Shown: positions 1 through 7,524, counted from the first letter of the stretch. The stretch: DNA of 7,524 bases from Sedimenticola sp. (GCA_026197195.1 JAPHUG010000211.1:1-7524); one strand, 5' to 3'. The notes: generated by a model from the sequence alone, not told the origin. Translations and numbers: made by a program.

Positions 1-183
1 GAATGACCAGTTCAGGTGAAAGATAGGCCATCGCGTTCCAATTAGCCTGCTTGGTGCCAGCCACGGCTGGTATGGCATTAACCACAGGCTCAGGATGGAT
101 ACAGAATCGGGAACGACCCACCAGATTGACCGAACACTCAATCAGGGTTTCTGTTATTGAGGGAATCAGTGAAACAACCCGCA

Positions 184-184
<1 letters not shown>
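1..184 (-). CDS. Helical-backbone metal receptor (BtuF/FepB-like fold), N-terminal part only, runs off the left edge
   Basis: Translating the minus strand from the ATG at 184-182 gives 61 residues beginning MRVVSLIPSITETL, followed by a GRSRFCIHP stretch and an IPAVAGTKQ stretch. This is the usual N-terminus of the Peribin/PF01497 superfamily that binds cobalamin, haem or Fe-siderophores. The protein starts directly at the first beta strand with no signal peptide or lipobox. It therefore resembles the unexported subgroup of the family rather than a periplasmic ABC-transporter binding protein. Its ligand cannot be read from this fragment. The start is fixed by homology and by the TGATG overlap with the preceding DUF5522 gene, which suggests translational coupling. 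No strong Shine-Dalgarno precedes it. The C-terminal part lies outside the window. Confidence 0.82.
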
Positions 185-534
<350 letters not shown>

Positions 535-2784
535 CTAATCAGCCGCTAAAGCAACTAACTGCTCTAAAGTTGTCTCTGGGTTGCTACCATATTGAGCAGA
601 TATCTCGGCTGCAGAAACCGGTTTCGACATCAGGTACCCCTGGACCACCTGACAGTTATTAGTCTTTAGAAAATCCAGCTGCGCCTGGGTTTCTACACCT
701 TCACCCACAATCTGCAGATTTAGATTATTCGCCATCGCCATTATCGCCTGCACAATAGCCACATCATCAGGATTATTCGGTATATCGGCAATAAACTGGC
801 GATCAATTTTTAATACGTCGATGGGAAGCTGCCTGAGGTAGCTAAGTGAAGAGAAGCCCGTACCAAAATCATCAATATAAATGGTGACACCCATCGCTCT
901 TAGCGATTTTAATACGCCGACACTGTATTCAAAGTTGGGCATAGCAGCACTTTCAGTAATCTCAATACCCAACTTATTGGTAGGCATTCCGGTCTCTTCG
1001 AGCACACTGCTGATATGTGAAAGAAGCTTACTCTGTAAGAACTGATGAGGGGAAAGATTAATTGTTATAATACCAACATCCAGACCCTCTTCTTTCCAGA
1101 TGCGATACTGTTTTGCTGCCGTTCTCAAGACCCAATAACCGATGTTAACAATAAGGCCGCTCTCTTCTGCCAAGCCAATAAAATCCACAGGCTGGATTTC
1201 GCCATTAACAGGATGATGCCATCGGATCAGCGCTTCTACTCCCGACAGACGACCCGTTTTAAGACAGAACTGTGGCTGATAATGCAGATAGAACTGATCA
1301 TGATTAATGGCATCACGTAAATCGTGTTCGAGGCTTATTTTACATTTCAGGTTATTATTGATCTCTTCCGAATAGATAACGAAAGCATTACGCCCACTCT
1401 CTTTCGCTTTATACATGGCAATATCACCATGCTTGATGAGTGACTGAACATCATGCCCATCACGCGGATAACAACTGACACCAATACTAATAGAGATATG
1501 GTATGAATGCCCATCCAGATCATAAGGCTGATACATAGAAGATAGTATCTTATTAGCCACCTGGCTTATTTGTTCATGAGTATCGACGTTGGGTAACAGA
1601 ATAAGAAATTCATCTCCGCCCATGCGGGCAATAGTATCAATTTCACGCAACAATGATTTGAGACGATCACCCACCTTTATCAGTAGTTGATCACCGGCGG
1701 CATGTCCCAGCGTGTCGTTGATACTTTTAAAATGGTCCAGGTCCATAAAGAGCACCGAAAAAGAGGTGCCGTTTCGTTTAGCATGGATTAATTCCTGCTG
1801 CATTCTATCCAGCAGGAGATGCCGGTTAGGTAGACCTGTAATCCCATCATAATACGCCAGTTGTTGCAGTCGATTCCTCACCTCTTCTTCGCGGGTAACA
1901 TCAGAAAACACACTGACATAATAGAGTGGATTCATCACTTCATCGTAAACAGTGCTGATACTTAAGTGCTCTGGATAAACGTCACCCGATGCCCGCCTGT
2001 TCCATATCTCGCCACGCCATTTCCCCTTATTTTTTAGTGTATTCCACATATCACTATAGAAAGTACGCGTGTGCTTTCCTGACTGCAGGAGACTGGGATT
2101 CTTCCCCAACACTTCCTCTTTTGAGTAGCCGGTAGTCTCTTCAAACGCCTGATTAACATAGCAGATCTCAACATTGCTATTCGTTATCATTACACCTTCC
2201 ATGGTGGTTTCTATCGCCCGTCCCTTTACCATCAATTCCATTGTCACATTGTGCAAGTCGGTAACATCACTAATGACAACAAGCCAAGTTAAATTGTCAA
2301 TTTCCCGTGACGGGGATACTTTCTGCATCTTGAACAGCGTGTGTATTTGCTCTGAGCGATCATTAACAATGGAAATCTCATGCTCTGCACTCTCTTCGGT
2401 TGAGCGAAGAAGATGTGTCAATATGGGAAGATCTTTTTTATATACATACCGTGCAAACGGATATTTAATTATCCGGCTTTTTGGCTGACCCAACATCTTG
2501 CAGAATGTTTCATTACACTCAAGAATAATACCGATGTCATTTAGGGTGCAGTATCCTACAGGTGATATATTATAGAGATTGGTGTATTTATCTCTTGAAG
2601 CGGCGATGCTGGTCTGCGCACTTCGTAACTCTTCATTCTGTATTTCAAGCTCTATTTTATGGACATGCAACTCATGCATCAGCGTCCTCAATTCATCTTC
2701 ATTGAGGCTATCCAACTCAGCCGGTCTATCCAATACCATTAACTCTTCGGCTTTACTTCTTAACTTTTGAATTCCATCGACCAT
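535..2784 (-). CDS. PAS-PAS-GGDEF-EAL protein (diguanylate cyclase/c-di-GMP phosphodiesterase)
   Basis: A 749-residue predicted cytosolic c-di-GMP enzyme with no membrane segments. Order: N-terminal helix with the common sensor motif LMHELHVHKIELEIQNEEL (35-53), PAS1 (about 65-178), PAS2 (about 188-300, with KWRGEIWNRRASGDVYPE), GGDEF (about 305-470) and EAL (about 485-735). The cyclase signature GGDEF is intact at 389-393. An inhibitory-site RxxD (Arg380-Asp383) lies exactly five residues upstream, so product feedback is likely. The EAL domain keeps YQPQ, EAL (517-519), NLSPHQF (Asn576), EITES (Glu608), DDFGTG (638-643), KIDRQF (Lys659) and GEGVET (Glu695, Glu698). Both activities are therefore plausible; which dominates cannot be told. 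It is the second gene of an operon with the CheB/CheR fusion, 12 bp downstream and in the same frame. The ATG is supported by GAGGTG eight bases upstream. Confidence 0.95.
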   Translation of the reverse strand: MVDGIQKLRSKAEELMVLDRPAELDSLNEDELRTLMHELHVHKIELEIQNEELRSAQTSIAASRDKYTNLYNISPVGYCTLNDIGIILECNETFCKMLGQPKSRIIKYPFARYVYKKDLPILTHLLRSTEESAEHEISIVNDRSEQIHTLFKMQKVSPSREIDNLTWLVVISDVTDLHNVTMELMVKGRAIETTMEGVMITNSNVEICYVNQAFEETTGYSKEEVLGKNPSLLQSGKHTRTFYSDMWNTLKNKGKWRGEIWNRRASGDVYPEHLSISTVYDEVMNPLYYVSVFSDVTREEEVRNRLQQLAYYDGITGLPNRHLLLDRMQQELIHAKRNGTSFSVLFMDLDHFKSINDTLGHAAGDQLLIKVGDRLKSLLREIDTIARMGGDEFLILLPNVDTHEQISQVANKILSSMYQPYDLDGHSYHISISIGVSCYPRDGHDVQSLIKHGDIAMYKAKESGRNAFVIYSEEINNNLKCKISLEHDLRDAINHDQFYLHYQPQFCLKTGRLSGVEALIRWHHPVNGEIQPVDFIGLAEESGLIVNIGYWVLRTAAKQYRIWKEEGLDVGIITINLSPHQFLQSKLLSHISSVLEETGMPTNKLGIEITESAAMPNFEYSVGVLKSLRAMGVTIYIDDFGTGFSSLSYLRQLPIDVLKIDRQFIADIPNNPDDVAIVQAIMAMANNLNLQIVGEGVETQAQLDFLKTNNCQVVQGYLMSKPVSAAEISAQYGSNPETTLEQLVALAAD

Positions 2785-2792
2785 TAGCGCAA

Positions 2793-2798
2793 CACCTC
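2793..2798 (-). promoter_or_regulatory. Ribosome binding site of the GGDEF-EAL gene, overlapping the upstream stop codon
   Basis: On the minus strand GAGGTG starts inside the TGA stop (2799-2797) of the CheB/CheR gene and ends eight bases before the ATG at 2784. Ribosomes ending on the first gene would sit over this site, so coupling or reinitiation is likely. It also supports the 2784 start as a real one. Confidence 0.7.
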
Positions 2799-5700
2799 AT
2801 TCGTCTATAGTCTGTCCTATCGAACTCAAGCCTATGGTATTTCCTTCCTCATCGTATAAGGGGGTATTGTTCCAATACACTATATGGGATATTCCCTCTT
2901 TTGTATTAATGGGTGAAACATGCTTTTTAATTGGTGATGAATTACTTTGCAAATAACTGTCCAGTACCGATTGGGCTTTTTCTCTGTAACTTTCAGGAAC
3001 ACATGAATTGGCCCAACTTTTGCCTATAATCTGTTCCCGAGACCATTCACAGTTATCCACCAGGTAATTGTTTACAAAAGTAACTACACCTTTATCATCC
3101 AACTGCAGAGCATACATATCCAGGTTTTCCAGTGTGGTACGGAAAACATACTCTGAGCGTGTTAAAACTTCTTCAGCCTGAATAGACTCACTCACATCGG
3201 TAATGATCCCGATCATGCGAATCGGCTTTCCTGAAAGGTCAACATGAACCTTACCGTGACTCTGCATCCAGTGGATGTCATCACCATCGAGAATTACCCG
3301 ATGCCGAACAAAAAAAGGGCGCGTCGGATCACTAATACATTTATTAGCCTCTTCTTCAACATAGTCTCTATCTTCTTCATAGACCAGCTCAAGATAGTGG
3401 TTGAACGACCCGCCAAATTTTCCAGGGGCCAGATCAAATAGAGACTCGGTAGCCTCTGACCAATACAATACATCTTGTGTTATATCCCAATCCCAGCTCC
3501 CTAATTCTGCCGCCTCCTGAGCCAGTTTCATTCGCTCTTCACTGGCCAAGAGTTCATCATGTATCCTTTTTGAACTGTTTATGTTCACGAAAGTCAACAA
3601 CACACCAGAGAAGAGTTTAGGAGCGATCCTGTAGGGGTAGACACGTAACAGATAGGTGTTTCCTGCCCGGTCATGAACCTCATGCTCCAGGCTTTCGTGC
3701 TTTTCATTTGCCCGCCGTACAAAGTCATCCAGGTCCACATTCAGTAGACTATGGGAAAGGTGATCAAATGGACGGCCAATATCGTGATCCATTATGCGCA
3801 GGAACCGGGTCACCTCCTGCGTATAGCGTCTAATCTCAAGGTTCTCATCCAGAAAGACGGTTCCGATACGGATATTCGTCAACAGATTATCCATATCATT
3901 ATTGACTTCAGTAAGTTCTACTATCTTACTCTGGTGCTCAGCATTGACTGTATAGAGCTCTTCATTAACTGACTGTAACTCTTCGTTGGTTGACTGCAGC
4001 TCTTCATTACTTGCCAGCAACTCTTCATTGGTAGCTTGCAACTCTTCATTGGAAGTCTCAAGTTCTTCCACCGTTGCCTGCAAGTTTTCTCGTGTAAATT
4101 GCAACTCTTGCTCAAGATCATTGATTCGCTGTTCTGTCTCTTTTCCAATGTCATAGCGATTATTCTGATCAACCGTTGGTTCTGCTGATTTATTTCTACG
4201 CTCCTCAATAATAATCCCAAGCAGAGGATCTTGTGTTTTGAGTGTCGGCAACATCAAAATATGCATGTCAACAACAAGCGATGACCCGTCAAGATCACAC
4301 AGCTGCACATTCTTGTAATCGATATCTTCGCCACTTTTAAGTGCTTTTTGCACACCTGTCGATAACGGTATGCCCAGCTCTTTTCGGGTTAGCTTTGAAA
4401 CATCAGTAATCATCTTTCCCGATGGGAACTGTAGGTATTTGGAAGCGTCACCAATCATGTGCAACAACTCCATTCTATGGTTTATAACCATGGTAAATGG
4501 AATGTAGCTGCCACTTATCTTCTGTAGAAGTCGGTCAATAATCCGCTCATCTTCTACATATTTCGGTCTACCACCTCGGCTAGTCATCGATCGGGTTAAA
4601 CTCATATGCTTATCCGCTGCATCAAATGTTAATGCGGGTCCAGATAACTCACTTCTATTCTTCTTCCCTCGGGAACGATAAAGTTTCCATTTCTGATGCA
4701 GTGTTTCAAAATAGTCTGTCATATCACCAACGCTTTCGCTGGCCCCTAAAAACAGAACACCGCCAGGGTTGAGTGAAAAGTTAAACAACTCCATAACACG
4801 TTGCTGGAGTACGGGTTGAAAATAGATCAATAGATTCCGACAACAGACCAATTCTATATTGGTAAAAGGCGGATCTTTTAAGACATTGTGCTGAGCGAAA
4901 ACCACCATCTCCCGTATATGCCGGGCAATAATAAAATCACTCTCGCGACGATTAAAATACTTAGTCAGAAACTCCGGAGGCACATCTGCCGAAATACTCT
5001 CTGGATAGACACCTGCCCCGGCCGTGGCAATTGCATCTTTATCCACATCGGTTGCAAATATCTTTACCTGCTGATTTTTTCCACTTTTTGCAAGTGCATC
5101 ATGACAAAGAATGGCCAGTGTGTAGGCCTCTTCACCTGTCGAACAGCCCGAAATCCATATTCTGATAATCTTTTCAGAATTATTTTCTATTAACTCAGGA
5201 AGCCATTTTTCTTCCAGCAGCTTGAATGCCTTTGGATCCCTGAAAAAGTTTGTAACACCGATGAGCAAATCCCGGTATAACGCCTCAACCTCGCCGTGGT
5301 ACTTCTCCAGAAACATAACGTAGTCACGCAATGACAGGGTCTGGTTGACGCTCATTCGCCGCTCAATGCGGCGAATCATTGTACTGGGTTTGTAGTAGGT
5401 AAAATCGACACCCGTCTCTTCACGCAGCATGGCAAAGATGCGATGCACACCGTCTTCATCACTTAGCAACTCTTCCGAGTTTTCTGTCTTCTTGGCGTAG
5501 GGGTGTTGTATGTATGAAATCAATTGTTGTGGCATATCCGCTGGGTCGAGCACATAGTCCACAAGACCCGTTGCCATTGCCGATCGAGGCATACCGTCAA
5601 AGGCGGCGCTCTCTTCACTTTGCACCATGACCATGCCCACTTTTTCTTTTATCGCCTTGATCCCACGCGTGCCATCAGACCCGGTGCCTGAAAGTATGAT

Positions 5701-6081
5701 GGCGACCGCTTTTTCGCCTTGGTCTTCCGCCAGTGAGTTAAAGAAGTTATCAATCGGAAGATTGATGCCTCCGTGTCGATTCTGTTCTGTTAGCAATAAT
5801 TTGCCGTGAAAAATCCTCAGATCATAGTTGGGTGGAATCAGATATACGTTGTTCGCCTCAACAACCATCCCCTCTTCTGCCCGGGAAACCGGCATAACGG
5901 TTCGTTTGGAGAGCAACTCAACCATGAGACTCTTGTGGTCTGGTGAGAGATGTTGAATGACGATAAAGGCACACCCGCTATCGCTGGGCATGGTTTCAAA
6001 AAAGGCATTAATGGCTTCCAAGCCACCGGCAGACGCGCCTATTCCAATGTAGTGACTCGGTGAACTGCTGGATGAATTCAA
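2797..6081 (-). CDS. CheB methylesterase - CheR methyltransferase - multi-PAS fusion protein
   Basis: A 1094-residue soluble signalling protein. CheB-type methylesterase (about 10-190): triad-like Ser17 in GASAGG, His44 in IQHLSPDH and Asp136 in SGTGSDGT, with no N-terminal receiver domain. CheR-type SAM methyltransferase (about 210-475): NFFRDP (278-283), SAM loop GCSTGEEAY (312-320), ATDVD (343-347) and CRNLLIYF (414-421). Then a divergent PAS-like region (about 510-625), a long NEEL-heptad coiled coil (about 645-730) and three PAS domains (about 725-840, 845-965, 970-1090). There is no kinase or cyclase output, so it probably signals through partners; the GGDEF-EAL protein encoded directly downstream is the obvious candidate. 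No cheA, cheW or receptor gene is in the window, so its methylation substrate is unknown. The start is TTG: the CheB fold begins ten residues in, GAGGGG sits six bases upstream, and no in-frame ATG precedes it after the upstream TAA. Confidence 0.95.
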   Translation of the reverse strand: MNSSSSSPSHYIGIGASAGGLEAINAFFETMPSDSGCAFIVIQHLSPDHKSLMVELLSKRTVMPVSRAEEGMVVEANNVYLIPPNYDLRIFHGKLLLTEQNRHGGINLPIDNFFNSLAEDQGEKAVAIILSGTGSDGTRGIKAIKEKVGMVMVQSEESAAFDGMPRSAMATGLVDYVLDPADMPQQLISYIQHPYAKKTENSEELLSDEDGVHRIFAMLREETGVDFTYYKPSTMIRRIERRMSVNQTLSLRDYVMFLEKYHGEVEALYRDLLIGVTNFFRDPKAFKLLEEKWLPELIENNSEKIIRIWISGCSTGEEAYTLAILCHDALAKSGKNQQVKIFATDVDKDAIATAGAGVYPESISADVPPEFLTKYFNRRESDFIIARHIREMVVFAQHNVLKDPPFTNIELVCCRNLLIYFQPVLQQRVMELFNFSLNPGGVLFLGASESVGDMTDYFETLHQKWKLYRSRGKKNRSELSGPALTFDAADKHMSLTRSMTSRGGRPKYVEDERIIDRLLQKISGSYIPFTMVINHRMELLHMIGDASKYLQFPSGKMITDVSKLTRKELGIPLSTGVQKALKSGEDIDYKNVQLCDLDGSSLVVDMHILMLPTLKTQDPLLGIIIEERRNKSAEPTVDQNNRYDIGKETEQRINDLEQELQFTRENLQATVEELETSNEELQATNEELLASNEELQSTNEELQSVNEELYTVNAEHQSKIVELTEVNNDMDNLLTNIRIGTVFLDENLEIRRYTQEVTRFLRIMDHDIGRPFDHLSHSLLNVDLDDFVRRANEKHESLEHEVHDRAGNTYLLRVYPYRIAPKLFSGVLLTFVNINSSKRIHDELLASEERMKLAQEAAELGSWDWDITQDVLYWSEATESLFDLAPGKFGGSFNHYLELVYEEDRDYVEEEANKCISDPTRPFFVRHRVILDGDDIHWMQSHGKVHVDLSGKPIRMIGIITDVSESIQAEEVLTRSEYVFRTTLENLDMYALQLDDKGVVTFVNNYLVDNCEWSREQIIGKSWANSCVPESYREKAQSVLDSYLQSNSSPIKKHVSPINTKEGISHIVYWNNTPLYDEEGNTIGLSSIGQTIDE
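3958..4062 (-). repeat. In-gene 21-bp tandem repeat encoding the NEELxxx heptads of the CheB/CheR fusion
   Basis: On the plus strand CTCTTCATT (once CTCTTCGTT) recurs at 3958, 3979, 4000, 4021 and 4042, exactly every 21 bases, with the remaining 12 bases of each unit varying. A degenerate sixth unit follows at 4063. Each unit encodes one heptad of a coiled coil, with Asn at residues 678, 685, 692, 699 and 706 of the fusion. The repeat is coding, not a mobile or CRISPR-type element. Heptads of this kind are typical of CheB/CheR-PAS proteins. Confidence 0.85.
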
Positions 6082-6087
6082 CGCTTT

Positions 6088-6093
6088 CCCCTC
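6088..6093 (-). promoter_or_regulatory. Ribosome binding site that decides the TTG start of the CheB/CheR fusion
   Basis: GAGGGG on the minus strand ends six bases before the TTG at 6081-6079. The ATG at 6095-6093 that overlaps it is out of frame and reaches a stop after five codons, so it cannot be the start of the fusion. The spacing and the absence of an alternative in-frame start make TTG the best choice. Confidence 0.65.
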
Positions 6094-6154
6094 ATTTTTA
6101 TTATGTTTTTATTGATTATTGGGAATATAGACTGACATTTGTCTTGCGTATAGC

Positions 6155-6187
6155 GTATATATACTTAACACTGCTAGGTATATATAC
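6155..6187. promoter_or_regulatory. Candidate operator: paired GTATATATAC palindromes
   Basis: The ten-base self-complementary sequence GTATATATAC occurs twice, at 6155-6164 and 6178-6187, with 23 bp from start to start, a little over two helical turns. Both copies continue with T on the plus strand. Location between divergent signalling genes and a LuxR-type regulator suggests a binding site for a dimeric protein, perhaps the adjacent regulator itself. The AT-rich context weakens the case, so this is a candidate only. Confidence 0.4.
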
Positions 6188-6218
6188 TCTATTTTTAGTT
6201 ATTATTTTTATAATTACA

Positions 6219-6893
6219 ATGATTTCAAACAGTTACTCATCTCCACATACCAGCACCCGGCTCCAGACCGTCTATGTAGTTAATCCGGATCCCATCGGAA
6301 ACAGTATTACGAGACGCATTCTGGCTTCTATCGATGTGAAGTGTGTTGAGTTCCAATCACCGAGTGAGGTTCTGAACGCCCTCCCCCTCTCAAACCCCTC
6401 TTGCCTGCTCATCAATTTCGTTCTTCCTGAACTATCCGGCTTAGGCTTAATGCAGAAGCTCCGTCAAAAGGGTTGTTACAAACCCTGCATCCTATCCGCC
6501 ACCCGAGTTGACCCTGACCTGGTTATCGATGCAATGAACCAGGGGGCCTTTGCGACCCTGAAACGACCGTTTACTGATCTGAAATTGATTGATATCGTCC
6601 AAGCAGCACTTCGCTTTGACCTGCTGAATGAACCCTGGATTAGTGGTGCACTGGAATATCAGAAAAGTCGAACCAACCTGAGCAATCATGAAAAGGTGGT
6701 TCTCTCCCACCTAGAAGAAGGAATGTCAGCCAGAGAAGTGAGTGAACGGCTTAAACTAAGCCGGCGAACTATTGAAAATCATCGTATGAGAATATTCCGA
6801 AAACTGGACATCAACAATTCAAGCCATCTTATTCAGCAGGTCACTGCACTAAAAGTACTTATGGCCCAGGGTGTTATCGGGCAAGCACGCTGA
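6219..6893 (+). CDS. FixJ/LuxR-type transcriptional regulator with a degenerate receiver domain
   Basis: A 224-residue protein with a receiver-like domain (about 16-130) and a LuxR/GerE helix-turn-helix (about 152-215: NLSNHEKVVLSHLEEGMSA, then recognition-helix sequence SRRTIENHRMRIFRKL at 181-196). Length fits the FixJ family. The receiver lacks the chemistry for phosphorylation. The Mg-binding acidic pair is Asn22-Pro23 in YVVNPDP, and the acceptor Asp is Asn66 in LLINFVLPELSG, while Ser93 and Lys115-Pro116 are kept. It is probably a pseudo-receiver responding to protein contact, a ligand or dimerisation alone. I chose the ATG at 6219. The frame stays open to a GTG at 6060, but that would overlap the divergent fusion gene and translate the promoter region. 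No clear Shine-Dalgarno precedes the ATG, and a TGA-TAG double stop ends the gene. It is divergent from the CheB/CheR operon and may regulate it. Confidence 0.88.
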   Translation: MISNSYSSPHTSTRLQTVYVVNPDPIGNSITRRILASIDVKCVEFQSPSEVLNALPLSNPSCLLINFVLPELSGLGLMQKLRQKGCYKPCILSATRVDPDLVIDAMNQGAFATLKRPFTDLKLIDIVQAALRFDLLNEPWISGALEYQKSRTNLSNHEKVVLSHLEEGMSAREVSERLKLSRRTIENHRMRIFRKLDINNSSHLIQQVTALKVLMAQGVIGQAR

Positions 6894-6907
6894 TAGTGTA
6901 AGACCTC

Positions 6908-7273
6908 TCAACGCCAGGGGCTCTCCGCATCCCGCTCAATGCGTCGCTCATTACCCCGCGCCTTTTTATCAGCATTCTCTCTTCGGATACGCTCACCATA
7001 GCTCTCACCGGTGGTAGCGCCCGCAGGACCAGCGGCCGGTGCCTGTTTCAGCGCATCATTGAGCATCTGCGCCTCACCGGGACGAATACCCCCAGAGTAA
7101 CTGTTCTGCACTTCCTTACTTTTTTCGATGACAGGTCCACAACGGGTATCAGAGTAAACGACCACGCCCTCCTGGACACACTTGTAGCTCTCCGCCGAAA
7201 CAGCGATTGTATAGATCGATAAGAAAACAAAACCACTGACCAGAACAGTGCGACTCAATTGCATCACTTTCAT
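6908..7273 (-). CDS. Exported DUF4124-type protein
   Basis: A 121-residue protein with a clear signal peptide: MKVMQLSR, a hydrophobic core (about 9-24) and a probable cleavage site after VSA at residue 27. The mature start, ESYKCVQEGVVVYSDTRCG, has the Y-K-C...VVYSDT pattern of DUF4124 proteins, which are common in the envelope of proteobacteria and have no assigned function. Cys32 and Cys45 could form a disulfide in the periplasm. An Ala/Gly/Pro-rich linker (about 78-87) leads to a highly charged tail rich in Arg, Glu and Lys (about 90-121). The ATG at 7273 has AAGGGAG six bases upstream; a second ATG three codons in is less likely. The gene converges on the LuxR-type regulator with only 14 bp between stops and no visible terminator. 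Confidence 0.85.
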   Translation of the reverse strand: MKVMQLSRTVLVSGFVFLSIYTIAVSAESYKCVQEGVVVYSDTRCGPVIEKSKEVQNSYSGGIRPGEAQMLNDALKQAPAAGPAGATTGESYGERIRRENADKKARGNERRIERDAESPWR

Positions 7274-7390
7274 TGCCCACTCCCTTGGCTGCTAGAAGCC
7301 AGTTTTCTCCCCTTACCCCCAAAGATAGTTCAACAATCACCCCGTATCATTAGCTAATGTCAATCTATGTCGATAATTCCGCTCAAATTC
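7274..7390 (-). promoter_or_regulatory. Upstream region of the DUF4124 gene
   Basis: This 117-bp gap follows the dehydrogenase stop and precedes the DUF4124 start, both on the minus strand. A perfect TTGACA on the minus strand at 7363-7358 could be a -35 box, but the bases 16-18 downstream (GGTGATTG) make a poor -10. The Shine-Dalgarno AAGGGAG is at 7280-7286. No terminator hairpin for the dehydrogenase gene is visible. Confidence 0.3.
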
Positions 7391-7524
7391 TTACTGCGCG
7401 GTCCAGCCAGAATCAATGGTCATGGAAGAGCCAGTAATCGATGAGGCCTGGTCACTTGCAAGAAAAGCAACCAGATTTGCCACCTCTTCAGGCTCAATCA
7501 GCTTTTTGATGGCTGCGTTTTTCA
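7391..7524 (-). CDS. Short-chain dehydrogenase, probably 3-hydroxybutyrate dehydrogenase, C-terminal 43 residues
   Basis: The minus-strand frame ending in TAA at 7393-7391 enters from the right edge and encodes a typical SDR C-terminus: IEPEEVANLVAFLASDQASS, then ITGSSMTIDSGWTAQ. The PEEVA...FLASD..SSITG...DGGW pattern is general to classical SDRs of the FabG type. The exact ending GWTAQ is characteristic of D-3-hydroxybutyrate dehydrogenases, which interconvert 3-hydroxybutyrate and acetoacetate with NAD in polyhydroxybutyrate and ketone-body metabolism. The Rossmann glycine motif and catalytic Ser-Tyr-Lys lie outside the window, so the specific substrate is inferred from the tail alone; another FabG-like reductase is possible. 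Confidence 0.8.
   Translation of the reverse strand, partial: KNAAIKKLIEPEEVANLVAFLASDQASSITGSSMTIDSGWTAQ

Larger units (their letters stand above)
6082..6218. promoter_or_regulatory. Divergent promoter region between the CheB/CheR operon and the LuxR-type regulator
   Basis: This 137-bp AT-rich gap must supply promoters for both divergent transcripts. It contains two perfect palindromes GTATATATAC at 6155-6164 and 6178-6187, each followed by T, and a tandem GCGTATA GCGTATA at 6146-6159 leading into the first. There is also a short inverted repeat GACA-TT-TGTC at 6134-6143. Each palindrome carries TATACT, which resembles a -10 hexamer, but no -35 lies at standard spacing, so I do not place individual promoters. 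Confidence 0.5.

Noticed and set aside
3958..4062. Regular 21-bp repeats as a possible CRISPR or satellite array.
   Set aside because: Units are contiguous without spacers, vary at codon third positions and encode coiled-coil heptads typical of this family.
3921..4220. A 99-residue minus-strand frame with SMKSC-like repeats inside the CheB/CheR gene.
   Set aside because: It is the frame-shifted shadow of the 21-bp heptad repeat, and the overlapping frame has full homology to the coiled-coil linker.
4888..5193. Plus-strand open frames inside the large minus-strand genes (for example 1045-1320, 2174-2488, 4888-5193).
   Set aside because: They lie wholly opposite strongly conserved enzyme domains, resemble no known family and lack ribosome binding sites.
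6894..6907. Possible bidirectional terminator between the convergent LuxR-type and DUF4124 genes.
   Set aside because: The 14-bp gap and flanking bases show no stable inverted repeat and no T-run on either strand.

Overview
The window looks like a chromosomal segment of a gammaproteobacterium of moderate G+C content. The organism is inferred from protein style only: a large CheB/CheR/PAS signalling fusion, a PAS-GGDEF-EAL protein, a DUF4124 protein and a 3-hydroxybutyrate dehydrogenase-like C-terminus. A marine or sulfur-oxidising lineage would fit but cannot be shown. There are no RNA genes, insertion sequences, phage genes or CRISPR arrays. Every gene is on the minus strand except one regulator.

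Left edge (1-372): a small Cys-rich DUF5522 protein is followed, through a TGATG stop/start overlap, by the N-terminal 61 residues of a helical-backbone metal receptor (BtuF/FepB-like fold). The receptor has no signal peptide and runs off the left edge. The 162-bp gap to the next gene (373-534) carries an 11-bp palindrome but no clear terminator.

Centre (535-6081): a two-gene minus-strand operon. The promoter-proximal gene encodes a 1094-residue CheB methylesterase - CheR methyltransferase - PAS - coiled coil - three PAS fusion without a receiver domain. The second encodes a 749-residue PAS-PAS-GGDEF-EAL protein whose catalytic and I-site motifs all look intact. The two are 12 bp apart in the same reading frame, separated by a single TGA. 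The ribosome binding site of the second gene overlaps that stop.

Right of centre (6082-6893): a divergent plus-strand gene encodes a FixJ/LuxR-type regulator. Its receiver domain has lost the acidic pair (Asn-Pro) and the phosphoacceptor Asp (Asn), so it is probably phosphorylation-independent. The shared 137-bp divergent promoter region holds two copies of the perfect palindrome GTATATATAC spaced 23 bp apart, a good operator candidate. Together these three genes look like a self-contained module in which a sensory CheB/CheR/PAS protein, a c-di-GMP enzyme and a pseudo-receiver transcription factor may work together. This link is inferred from gene order.

Right edge (6908-7524): a small exported DUF4124 protein converges on the regulator gene. 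It is followed by the C-terminal 43 residues of a short-chain dehydrogenase, most likely 3-hydroxybutyrate dehydrogenase, which enters from the right edge.
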